Origin: Trichomonas tenax
Taxonomy: Eukaryota; Parabasalia; Trichomonadida; Trichomonadidae
DNA: 64,000 nt
Direction of reading: 5' to 3'
Assembly: GCA_023091735.1 (NCBI GenBank)
Contig: JALKBU010000121.1
Span: 1-64,000, forward strand
The notes under the pieces are model-generated. The model was not told the origin of the DNA. It saw nothing but the letters and a program-made list of their open reading frames with translations, and did not search any database. Both the position numbers and the translations under genes were made by a program. Numbering within the stretch: position 1 is the first letter of the stretch; every line of letters starts with the position of its first letter. Of this stretch, positions 31,020 to 40,621 are shown piece by piece.

Positions 31020-31940
31020 ATGAATTTAGAAGAAATTCAATTCTTCGCTAAACAAGGGATAAAAATGCTGAATACCATCGCGTGTGGGGGCTACGGACAG
31101 ATTTTTCACGTTTTCGTGCACAAATACAACTCAGAGTTCGCTCTGAAGAAGATTCCGATGAAATCATTCAATCAGACTGAAGTAGAGTGCATGATGTCCA
31201 TCGATGACCCTCACATCGTCCACCTCTATGCACATTACCACCTCAATGGCTACGATTACCTTTTACTGGAGTTATGCAATTCAGATCTCGACAAGATCGC
31301 GAAATACAAGCAATTTATATGCAGAGAAAACTTTAAAAGATATGTGAAGGACATAATAAGATCAATAAAAGCGTGCCACGAGCAAAATATCGCCCATTGC
31401 GATATCAAACCTTCGAATTTCTTGATTGACAAGTACGGCAGGGTCAAGATATCGGACTTTGGATTGTCCTCTATAGAATGTGACCGTGAAAAATGCGTTT
31501 TCTTCAAAGGAACAAAATTATTTATGGCTCCGGAAATTTTCATGAGCGAAGAGTACGATCCCTTGACAGCAGATATGTGGTCCATTGGCGTGACGATTTT
31601 CTTCATTGCAACGAGACAATATCCGTTCTGGGGTAAAGATGAAGAAGATCTCGAAGAAAACATAATTTCTGGCGTGTATGACAGCGAAATGATAGAAGAT
31701 ATCGATCTGAGAGACGTTGTCAGGCGTTGCTTGGACGTAAATCCTTCAACTAGAGCGAGTTGCGACGAATTATTGCAAATGCAGTATTTCTTTGAAGATC
31801 AATCGATCAAAGCTCAGAAATCGACGTTCATCAGGTTCATGGTTCGTTTCACGACTCAGCACTCGAGAAATGCACCAATTATCAAAAAACCAAATATTAA
31901 GCGAGGAAGAGACCGTAACAAAGTTGCGGTTGAAAAGTGA
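31020..31940 (+). CDS. Protein kinase (CAMK/AUR-like, unclassified)
   Basis: 306 aa, essentially one kinase domain. Gly-loop GGYGQI (residues 23-28), lysine 43 in FALKK, catalytic loop HCDIKPSN with Asp128 (Cys replaces the Arg of HRD), DFG at 146-148, APE at 170-172 and DMWSIGVTIFFI follow. All catalytic residues are present. Loss of the HRD Arg suggests activity that does not depend on activation-loop phosphorylation. The C-terminal 40 residues are basic. It has the same layout as the dead copy at 3.0-3.8 kb. No start-proximal AAAAGTG element is seen here. Confidence 0.92.
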   Translation: MNLEEIQFFAKQGIKMLNTIACGGYGQIFHVFVHKYNSEFALKKIPMKSFNQTEVECMMSIDDPHIVHLYAHYHLNGYDYLLLELCNSDLDKIAKYKQFICRENFKRYVKDIIRSIKACHEQNIAHCDIKPSNFLIDKYGRVKISDFGLSSIECDREKCVFFKGTKLFMAPEIFMSEEYDPLTADMWSIGVTIFFIATRQYPFWGKDEEDLEENIISGVYDSEMIEDIDLRDVVRRCLDVNPSTRASCDELLQMQYFFEDQSIKAQKSTFIRFMVRFTTQHSRNAPIIKKPNIKRGRDRNKVAVEK

Positions 31941-31998
31941 CAATAATGGTCAATGGGACAGATCTATACAAAGCAATATTAAAATAAGTTGTCGAGAC

Positions 31999-32163
31999 TC
32001 AGTTACGGATAGAATGAATCTCTCAGCCAAACATTGTCATCTTCACTCTTTATTATCTTGTTTTTCAAGTTTTAAGTTTGATACTTTTTCACAATAATAT
32101 ACAAGTTATCATCAAGCCATCAGTTATGCACAGAATGAATCTCTCAGCCATACACTCTCATCT
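31999..32163 (+). repeat. Imperfect direct repeat of ~44 bp behind the kinase
   Basis: 31999-32043 and 32120-32163 share TCAGTTA followed by AGAATGAATCTCTCAGCCA and a conserved TCATCTT end. They are spaced by about 77 bp, starting 58 bp after the kinase stop. This is a local duplication of unknown role. The remainder of 31941-32396 shows no gene. Confidence 0.6.
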
Positions 32164-32396
32164 TGGTATATATTGAAGATAAATATTCGAATATAATAAT
32201 TGAAAATCTGATATTTTTCTTTACAAATATCAGAATCCGACTTTACGTGTCAGAACATTAAAATGGGACTGCACTTTTGTTATAAGTCTATTTCCGCTGT
32301 CTCGTCGCTGACTGTGCTCACGAGGATAATACCAAAACAGAATATGACAAACTAATTATTTATTTTTTGTTAATTAAACCTTTATCATGTATTTTA

Positions 32397-33773
32397 TTAT
32401 ATGAGAGGTGCCTCATTAGACACCATTAGGTTCTTCTTAAGTCCGCATGGGTTCGCATCAGGTTCTGACGCAAAAATTCCAATGAATATCGAAATCGCTG
32501 TCGAAACTCCGCTAAACAGCCACAAACCGTATTTGTAGCCCTTCCACGTGAATTTCGGTGTTCCAGAGGGGTTCGGTGTGCTTCCAAACTTCGGCAAAAT
32601 CGCTCCTGTGATCTGCTGATAAACGGCGATCATCATGAACAAAAAGAAGTTCGCTAAGCCGACAGCGGACCCCGATATCTGCGGACTGTAGTACGACGTC
32701 AGCAGCGGGTAGTTCAAGTTCACCATTCCCAAAGTGAAACAACCTAAAACGAAATAATAAAAACACAACAAATATTTGTTTGCTGTATCTCCGTGTGCAA
32801 ACAAACTTAGCATGGCGCCGGTTACGCAGAAGCTCGAGACTTCCATGACGATCTTCTTGGATTTGATCCACTGCGAGATTGGAGGCAAGAAAATCGATCC
32901 AAAGAATAAACCAATCGAAATGAACATCAAAATGTTTCCTTTGATTGTGGGATTTAAGCCTCTCACGTCTTCAAGGAAAGGACCGCCCCAGTAGCCACCC
33001 ACATTAAGGTATGGACAGACATTCGTGATGTTGAAGAACACAATCACCCAAAAATATTTGTTCGACAAAACTTGGCAAATGCTTGACGCTAACTGCTTCA
33101 TTTTCTGCTTGAAGGAGGACTGCGGCGGCGGTGGGCGCATGTTGACGGGCTCAAATCCTTGTTTTTCTGGTGTTCCACGAGTGAATATGATAATTAGCAA
33201 AGAAACGAAAGATCCGACGCCGCCGAGTGCGTAGAAGGCTGCCCTCCATCCGAATCGCTCGCAGAACAAGCTCAAAGGCGTGCCAGCGACGATTCCGCCC
33301 AAACACGAAGCTGCCATCAAAACACCAAGTAAAATCGGCATCTGCTCGCTCTTGAACCAATTGGAAATGATCCTGAGGCAGCAGACGTAAGTAGGGCCAG
33401 TTCCGATGCCAACAAATAATCTGCCAATAATTCCAACCGATAAATCTTTTGATAAACCACAGAGCAGTGATCCAATAGCTGCAAGGAGACCCGTAATACC
33501 CAAAACGAACGAAGAATCGAACATATCAGCCAAAACACCAGAAATCGGCTGCATGAGGGCGTAAGGATAGAAGTACATCGCGGAAAAGATTCCTAGTTTC
33601 ACTTTATCCACTTCATATGTCTTTGCCATGTTGCTAGCGACAACTGCGGGACAAAGTTTGTGTATATTGACTAAAGAGTACAATGTCGATATCAAGACGT
33701 AAGTGAAGATCTTCATGAACTTGAATTTCCCGGTTTTGGGTGCCAAAGGAGGAGTGTTGTTGAGTTCTTCCAT
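32397..33773 (-). CDS. Major facilitator superfamily transporter
   Basis: 458 aa from the true ATG at 33773; the codon before it is TTG. About twelve hydrophobic helices are visible. The typical MFS loop between helices 2 and 3 reads GVLADMFDSS, in place of GxLaDrxGrr. Helix 4 has GIGTGPTYV, and the central loop has RGTPEKQGFEP. It resembles organic-anion or sugar-phosphate type members, but the substrate cannot be told. It sits in the plasma or an internal membrane. An AAAAGTGACA element (33833-33842) lies 60 bp upstream of the ATG. Confidence 0.9.
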   Translation of the reverse strand: MEELNNTPPLAPKTGKFKFMKIFTYVLISTLYSLVNIHKLCPAVVASNMAKTYEVDKVKLGIFSAMYFYPYALMQPISGVLADMFDSSFVLGITGLLAAIGSLLCGLSKDLSVGIIGRLFVGIGTGPTYVCCLRIISNWFKSEQMPILLGVLMAASCLGGIVAGTPLSLFCERFGWRAAFYALGGVGSFVSLLIIIFTRGTPEKQGFEPVNMRPPPPQSSFKQKMKQLASSICQVLSNKYFWVIVFFNITNVCPYLNVGGYWGGPFLEDVRGLNPTIKGNILMFISIGLFFGSIFLPPISQWIKSKKIVMEVSSFCVTGAMLSLFAHGDTANKYLLCFYYFVLGCFTLGMVNLNYPLLTSYYSPQISGSAVGLANFFLFMMIAVYQQITGAILPKFGSTPNPSGTPKFTWKGYKYGLWLFSGVSTAISIFIGIFASEPDANPCGLKKNLMVSNEAPLI

Positions 33774-33832
33774 CAAAATTTTGTTTATTATTAAGAACGA
33801 TTATTTTTATCTCAATTTGTATGGTGATTTGA

Positions 33833-33842
33833 TGTCACTTTT
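33833..33842 (-). promoter_or_regulatory. AAAAGTGACA element upstream of MFS gene
   Basis: Coding-strand AAAAGTGACA, 60 bp before the ATG at 33773. It is another instance of the shared start-proximal word. Confidence 0.4.
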
Positions 33843-34699
33843 CAATGACCCATCAGATTATTCTCCTTCAACATCTGTATGCATAATTTGTCTCAAAAAA
33901 TAAAATCACTCAAAACCTTTTTATTTCACTTTACGTATGTATATTTCTATCAAATTTTACTTTTTTGGAAGAAATAAAATTTTGAGATTAACAATTTGTT
34001 ATTGTGCAAGATTCGTTCTACGGCATGTAATGGTGGTATCGAGTACTTATGACATCAAAAAACGTCAGAATGTCTGTGAAATGTTGCAAAATGATTTTTA
34101 TTTGACGAAATGCTGGCGCTCTGACAACCACTGCATTGCCTAATTGCATTTTGTTCACCTCTTTCTTATGTCTGCATTGTTTTGCTTTATTATTTTGCTT
34201 ATTTGTTGTGATTCAGTTATAAATTAAAAACCATTTCAGTTTTACAACCTTTAGCAATGATGCATATGCTCTCTATAAAAATTTTAGTTATTCCATCATA
34301 GTTAAATTGCTTAAAAGTTTTATTTCAAAAATAAACTTTCAATTTTTTATGCTTTTGTTTTAAACAACATAACTTTAAATGTATAGGGTTACGTGGATTT
34401 TCAAAGATAATTTCGTTATTCTTAGGTCTTAAATCCAAATATTTGAATTGAAAATATTAAACGCAAAGGCAATAATTCTTTTAGTTCCGCAAAATAACTT
34501 TGCTGTATCGAACGGAATGCACACAAGAGGTTACGAGTAATTTTAACAAAAAAAAGGTTCAAAAAAGGAATGCTGTTTTTTTAAAATGATCATTCTTTGA
34601 TCAATATCTCTTTATGTAGGCTATTCATCAAATATCTGGGAGCTGTAGATGTAATTTTCATGTTTGTTTGTGCCTGATGTTGGTAATTTATCCAATTTT
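33843..34699. other. Intergenic, nothing firm
   Basis: AT-rich. A slightly GC-richer patch lies at 34,015-34,140 without a convincing frame or structure. Confidence 0.45.
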
Positions 34700-34803
34700 A
34701 ATAAATATCATCAAAAATAATCAATTTCTGGCGCAAGCTCTACAGAGCATCGAATATCTGGAGAAATTGTGCCAGAAATTGATCATTTTTAATGGTATTT
34801 ATA
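34700..34803. repeat. 104-bp near-palindrome (MITE-like)
   Basis: Arms 34700-34736 and 34767-34803 are inverted copies of 37 nt with few mismatches (core CAATTTCTGGCGCAA against TTGTGCCAGAAATTG). The 30-nt centre is unpaired. It abuts exactly the left terminal repeat of the next element. Confidence 0.75.
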
Positions 34804-36074
34804 GGGTGTGCAAGGATGTGTTTAGCACAAAAAGATAGAGAATGAGTTGAAATGTTATAATAACATCATTATAAACCCTATCAAATTTAAGCATTATTGC
34901 TATGGTTTGAAATTTCTATTTCGATTATAAGTCACTCAAATATCACAATTTTGACATCCGTCATTTTTTTGCACAATTTTGAATTCAAAATTTTTTCTTG
35001 CTTGAATATAGTGACCAATAACAAAATGCAGATCTATTTAAGCATATGCATAGATAGGCCGAACGATTCTGAATGGGAATCTATAGAGCAAAATAAAAAA
35101 TCAAGGCTGTGTAACTTGAATAACTCTATAAAAGCGAAACTGAATTTTTTGTGAAATTTCAAAAAAAGTGAAAACATTCTCATCATTTGTCATGATGTCA
35201 TATTATGTTCACAATCAACTACAATCTATATAATGTTAATATCCAATAAGTATATATCTTATTTATATATATTATATCGTTGTTTTCCTTCATAATATCT
35301 GTATCAGATCAAAATAAAAAATTACGTCATATTTTTCAAATTTGTAATTGAAATGCTGTTTTGACCATATACATCAAACTTGACTTCATTCAATTGCAGA
35401 GAGTAATAGAGCATCAACTATAGATCCGTTGTGTCCTTAACGAAAGTAATTGGTACATCTCAGTAATTAATGTCAAGCAAATATTCGATGGGAATCAAAT
35501 TTTTGTCAAAAAAATGTGTTTGCGGAGAAAACATGTCTTTCGAGATTTTCTTTTTCATATCATTAATAAATCATCTATCTACTAATGTTATTATAATCAA
35601 TACTGTATTTATTATATACGGTAACTATTGTCTATGTCTTTTATCAATCATTGGGTTGACTGTAATGAAAACAAAAAAAGCCCATCTCAGATTGTCAAAA
35701 TTCGAGCCGTCTCTATTTATGGGATTGCTTATCAGCAACCTAAGATTCAGTTACAATTATGAGTATATCCATAGATTATATACGAGGTATACTATACGTA
35801 TAATAGCAGAGAAAGATTGTTTCAAAAATTTTTTGAAGAGAGAGTGAAAATTCTTTCTTTGTCACATCAAAAAAATGAACATTTTGGCGCCAATTTTTCC
35901 CACGAAACTGCTCTTGGACTCAATTTTGATTTTATATCCCGCCATGGCGCCAAAATTATATGACATATTTCTCTATATAAGAGTCATTATAGGTGTATAT
36001 TATATATATGTTAATAGAATGATTCAGATTTGCTCCAATCTTGCTGCGCTAAAGGCACCCTTGCACACCCTATA
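34800..36074. mobile_element. ~1.28-kb element with terminal inverted repeats (repeat copy 2)
   Basis: The left end TATAGGGTGTGCAAGG...AAGAT (34800-34836) is inverted at the right end (36038-36074) over about 37 bp with a handful of mismatches. The interior from 35065 is nearly identical to 1552-2562, which has the right end only. The internal frame 35470-35847 is open in both copies and encodes a hydrophobic N-terminal half and a basic C-terminal half, with no recognisable transposase motif. No clear target-site duplication was seen. It is probably a non-autonomous DNA element or a fragment end of a larger one. Confidence 0.7.
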
Positions 36075-36102
36075 CTAAGGGAGAATTATAAATCGTAAAT
36101 CG

Positions 36103-36405
36103 CTTTAGCTGTCTAATAGCATGACAAACATGTACTCACAAGCTATCTGTTTATCGTGTTATTAGACAGCTAAAGCAAGTAATGTAAATCGATGAATGAA
36201 ATATTGCGATTCATAGCATTTTATACGAGTCTCTGAGATTGCTAGGCCATCCTATGTCTTAGCAACCTCAGAGACCCATAGAAAATGTTGAATTGTAAAA
36301 TGAAATCGAATCAGAACGCTCTGAGCGAATTTCGATGGCACCAACATTCAACAAGCCATGGGATACGATGAACAGATTCGTATCCAATGGCTTGTTGACT
36401 GTTGG
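36103..36405. other. Tandem array of three long hairpins plus a short one
   Basis: Hairpin 1: arms 36103-36123 and 36155-36175 (CTTTAGCTGTCTAAT against ATTAGACAGCTAAAG). Hairpin 2: arms 36229-36248 and 36256-36275 with loop of 7, extendable by imperfect pairing to about 36207-36297. A small one lies at 36302-36334. Hairpin 3: arms 36341-36367 and 36379-36405, 25 of 27 positions complementary with an 11-nt loop. Such stems in unique DNA next to each other are unlikely by chance. Polycistronic small-RNA precursors or a fold-back element are the two main readings. Confidence 0.7.
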
Positions 36406-36463
36406 TTCCTTGATAATGATGTAATTGCGAAAATATCGAAGAATTTGTAACTTTTTTGAAAAT

Positions 36464-37382
36464 TTATAATATTATCGATAATCGATATGAGTTGTAACAT
36501 TTGAAGTAATTGAAATTTTGTACGATGATTTTACCTAATTTCCATTTACTGCTAAATGTTGGGCAATCTTTATAAGAAATAAAATTCCGGATTTCAGAAA
36601 TTTTTGTCGAATTATGCAGTTTCAACCCTAAGAACTTTATCACACATATCAAAAACTCCATAGTCTGTGAGTTCTTGAGAATTATTAATGATGTTGCAAT
36701 GTTCATAAAAATAGTTCGAGCATCCGTGATATAATAAACCATATTCTCTTGCTTCATTTGTTTCAAATATCGAGAAACTGGTTTTCCTTCAATATTTGCA
36801 TACCATGAACTAAATCAACAAAAATCATCCATTTTATTTTTTGTTAAATTTGATGAAAGTAAACTAATACTTCCACCTTCTGAAGCAACTGTACCATAAC
36901 AGGAAGCATAATTCACATAAATTAAGCTAATAGAGCAATCAGAAACAATATTTGGTTTTGAACTTGTTGAATCTAATTTAGAATATGAGAACATTCCCTT
37001 GGTGTAATGCCAATGACATAAAGTTTTTATGCCGCAAGCCCGTCTCTGAACAATTGATCCATTGCCAATAAAGCCGATTGCGGCTCCATCAAGACCACCC
37101 ATGCAACTATCGAAGTAACACAAAGAATGTAGAAATTTGGAATCATCTTTTTCGATGACGATAGAACCACCATCAATATCTTTGAATGTGCTTTTGTAAA
37201 TGTAGAAAGAAGTTATTTCATCTCTTGTTGAACAGTTATTTGATCGCTGGTACCATGTTTGGTTTGGAATTCCAGAGCCAAAATAGAGATTCCATTCATC
37301 GAGAGGTGCAAGGTCTTCGTGTTTCTGAAAAAATCGAAGAAAAATGAGAAAAAAATTCTTGCATAAAAATGATGTCACTTTA
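36464..37382 (-). pseudogene. Surface-type protein, best preserved but broken (family copy D)
   Basis: The minus-strand frame from 37375 to 36815 keeps HEDLAPLDEWNLYFG, then YIYKSTFKDIDGGSIVIEKD, CYFDSCMGGLDGAA, GSIVQRRACG, GMFSYSKLDSTSSKPN, IVSDCSISLIYVNY and SLLSSNLTKNKM. Similarity goes on in another frame to about 36470 (SYKDCPTFSS). The only upstream ATG (37364-37362), 9 bp after a TAAAGTGACA element (37373-37382), is out of frame with the body by one base. The likely cause is the A7 run (plus strand) at 37349-37355. The leader is Phe/Leu/Ile-rich, so the ancestral protein was secreted. Confidence 0.75.
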
Positions 37383-37408
37383 CATATTCATTTATTTATA
37401 GGCCTCCA

Positions 37409-39117
37409 TTGAATCAATATGCAGTAAATTCTATCCAACAAAAGATGAAAGAATCAAGAATTTCATCGATATTGCATTTTCCTAGAAACCTCAATTCCCA
37501 TTATTTCTTTTCTTCAATATCTTTTCGAGTACGCTTGGAAGTTTCACAGATATCGAAGCTGGGGACGGGAAAAAATATCAGAATTTCAAAGTTCTTTCAG
37601 GTCAGGACGTGAAAGTTAATGGTTTCTCAATTCCTGATTCTGCAATAAACAATGGAAGTATTAACTTCTCACTTGAATCTCCATGCATTATCGGTTGTTT
37701 CGAACCCTCAAACGATATGAATGAAAGATATAAAAGTAGAATCGATGTTCTCAACTTTATCAGTCACTGCGAAAATAACTGGACATACAAACTTGATCAA
37801 AGCATCTAGCAAATGCGCCAAATTATAAATTGCCGCCATCGATTCCTCAGATTTTTCTCAAACTCAGAGAAATGATACTCAATAAATTATTACAGGATTC
37901 ATAATATTCGGGAATAATGCAAAGAAAGTTCCCAGACAACATTAAAGAATCAGAAAGATTGGTTAAAACTGCAAAGTTGATCTGCATTTCAATCATGCCT
38001 ACGTTTAATTTCGATCTCTTATCTGCGAAATTGTTCCACGATGGTGATTGTAGCCAAAAGCCATTGATCTTCAAACTCATTGATCAAATATCCAATCCAA
38101 ACATCAATTACAAGATCATGAGCAATTCCGATTTTCCATTTCATGTTAATATGAAAGATATCGGTGCCATTGATGCTGGCGGTCCAGCCAGGCAGGTTTT
38201 CAACGACATATGCGAAGAAATATGCGAACCTGGAATCGGAATCATTACAAACATGGATGGCGCTATCGATGGATGTTAAAGGATCCAAGTATCTCAAATT
38301 CTTCGGCTTTTGGCTCGGCCTCTGCATTGCACATGCAATTCAGATTCCTTTGGGAATGAATACAATTTTCTACCGCTTCCTTGCAAATTTGCCTGTCACG
38401 CAACAAGACATCATCAACTACCTCGATAAGAACCTCTTCAAATACTCATACCAGCTGCCGATCGTCACACAAGATCTGATTGATCGAAGGATGTTACCAT
38501 CTGATTTCAAAGTGAAAGCATCCAATGGTGAAGAAGTTCTTCTTTCTGAGGCAAAGGTAACGCCAGAAAACTTTCAATTGTATATCAGTAGAGTTGTTCA
38601 ATTCAGACTTGAAGAACTCTCTCAAGCGATGGAAATCGTTCTCGAAGGATTCAGATTGGTTATTCCTGAATCACCACATTCAATTATTCCACAGATCTTG
38701 AAAGCAATTATTGAAGCATGGAGATCAATGACAGCTGACAACTTTATGATGAGACTTGAAAATTCTAACCATCCTCAAATAAGATGGTTCGATTGATGTG
38801 TGCATCAACTCAGTGAGACTGAAATTACTGGTTTAGTTCTTGGCATAACGAGAATAGAGAGAATTCCTAAATTTTCATCGGAAAAAATTAGTATCCGACC
38901 ATTATCTCATAGAGATAGAGATGAAATAAAATCACCATTACAGGTAGCACATTCATGCTTTAAACAGCTCGATCTTCTGTGCTATCAATCAAAAGAGTTG
39001 ATGCTGAATAAATTAAGGATAGCGATTGAGACTTTTATTTCAGCAAAGAATTTAATTATTGATAACAATAATTCCATTGATTATTCAGTTATCTCTTCTA
39101 TGTATTTTGATAATTAA
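37409..39117 (+). pseudogene. HECT-type E3 ubiquitin ligase, C-terminal part, broken
   Basis: Fragments carry a HECT domain: AIDAGGPARQVFNDICEEI (family DAGG start of the N-lobe), FFGFWLGLCIAHAIQIPLG after a one-base frame change near 38275, and a C-lobe ending AHSCFKQLDLLCY, where Cys is the ubiquitin-accepting residue, then SKELMLNKLRIAIE. A TGA at 38794-38796 sits in the same frame as the C-lobe, just after RWFD. Upstream fragments (37560-37850) show poorer coding. At least three breaks make it a pseudogene, though the HECT core and its Cys are recent enough to be recognisable. Confidence 0.85.
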
Positions 39118-39679
39118 AGAATTATATTTTTTATTGGAAATCAAATAATAATTTACAGCAAATGATCTCAAAGTCAACATATTTTTGCAATGTTAAAGAT
39201 GTGAAACAAATAAAAATTGTTTTCAAAAAATTAACAGTTTTCATAAAATAGTTTTATATTTTTGAATGGAAACGTTAATTCCTTTCAAAATCTAACCTTA
39301 TCTAAACTATTATCATATATTGTCTGTTTTTCAGGCGCGAAAACGAATAAGATGCAATATCATATTCATAACCAACTCGTTAATTTGTAGTCACATTCTT
39401 GGCATAAAAACTTCGCTGTACAATGGATCCACGCGTTTTATGGGCGCGAAAAATGAGTTAAAACTTTAATTATAGAATCGTATGATTATTTTCTCTTCTA
39501 AAACGATAAGTTTTGAATTGAAAATAATCGGATGTTCTATAATTGTTTTTTCCTGTAATTTTCGCAATACGATCTCTGTCGTTTTAAAATCTGCATTTGT
39601 TAATATAGAAAGAATTTATTTCATTTTTGATTTGCTATTTTGTTTGCATCATATTTTGCTCTGATTTTCGGGGATTAAC
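39118..39679. other. Intergenic between two pseudogenes
   Basis: AT-rich; frame 39482-39664 has no recognisable content. Confidence 0.45.
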
Positions 39680-40397
39680 ATATTGTCAAAAGATGTGAAT
39701 TGACAAAACATCCATCTTCGATCGTTATTACTCCTGAAGGAACATTATAAGTTCCTGTTCTCGCTGATGGAACATAGAACAAAGTCTGGCGATCGAAGCT
39801 GAACAAAGCATTTTCAAAGCTGACTAAGTTTGTATTATTTGAGTTGACAGTTATTGTTTCTAATTTCGAGTTTCGCTTAAAGAAATCAAATTTTGAGGAA
39901 CTTTTAAACTAGTAATTGGGCATTCATTGAAAACATTTTCGACGATGCTCGTTAATTGGGAATTAGGGCTGAATGTCACTGACGATAATTTGCTGTCGTT
40001 TGCAAAAGAAGATTCTCCGAAAGAATTAACTGAAGAATAATGATGTTAAAATTGATAATCCTGAAAATGACCTCGAAGCAAATGTTACTAAATTCTATGG
40101 AAGAATGACTGAAGTAACAGATTTGCATAAATAAAAAGCATTTTCTTTGATAGAATTCAATAAAGTGCAACTTGATAAATCGATTGCAAATTCACGCAAT
40201 TATAGAAAGCAAATGTCTTTTTGACTTTTTGACTTTAGTTTAGGATTCGATTGAAATGAGAATGAAACTAATGAATTTGTGATAAAATTGAAAGAATAAT
40301 CAGTCCTTGAAAAACCTTTGAAAGTTTCGACAGTAGCAGGAATGACAATATTCGATGCTGATTTTTTTTTTGACATACCAAAGTTCTTTTCCACCAT
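39680..40397 (-). pseudogene. BspA-like leucine-rich repeat protein, broken
   Basis: Minus-strand fragments in three frames show BspA/TpLRR repeats: NIVIPATVETFKGFSRTDYS, NSIKENAFYLCKSVTSVILP, SKLSSVTFSPNSQLTSI, VFNECPITSLKVPQNLISL, then VNSNNTNLVSFENALFSFD and FYVPSARTGTYNVPS, ending EDGCFVNSHL. This is the repeat type (I-P-x-x-V, N-x-A-F, C-x-x-L) of the very large trichomonad surface family. Several frame changes and stops break it. An AAAAGTGACA element (40432-40441) lies about 35 bp before the putative start, so the promoter seems to survive. Confidence 0.85.
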
Positions 40398-40431
40398 TTC
40401 TTATATCATCTGCGATGAAACATAAAAAATG

Positions 40432-40470
40432 TGTCACTTTTATTGTGTCATGTAAATATTTACGGTGTCA
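40432..40470. promoter_or_regulatory. AAAAGTGACA plus TGTC-N2-GTAAA motifs
   Basis: 40432-40441 is AAAAGTGACA on the minus strand, upstream of the BspA relic. 40446-40456 is TGTCATGTAAA on the plus strand, and 40459-40470 is a TTTACGGTGTCA variant. This is the only place where both words touch. Confidence 0.4.
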
Positions 40471-40580
40471 AAAGAAATGTTTCAACTGAAAATAATGAAT
40501 TTGAGCCACCGAAATTGAAAAATTTTGGATCGACATATATAAATCATCGGTAAGATTTCATTTTCTAAGCTCGAACGATA

Positions 40581-40621
40581 GATGTCAAGCCGCCAAATAA
40601 TCGTCAGAGCGGCTTGTCATC
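40581..40621. other. Isolated 13-bp hairpin
   Basis: GATGTCAAGCCGC (40581-40593) pairs with GCGGCTTGTCATC (40609-40621) with one mismatch and a 15-nt loop. It is GC-rich compared with its surroundings. It may be a structured RNA or a DNA cruciform; it is shorter than the hairpins at 36 and 56 kb. Confidence 0.5.
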
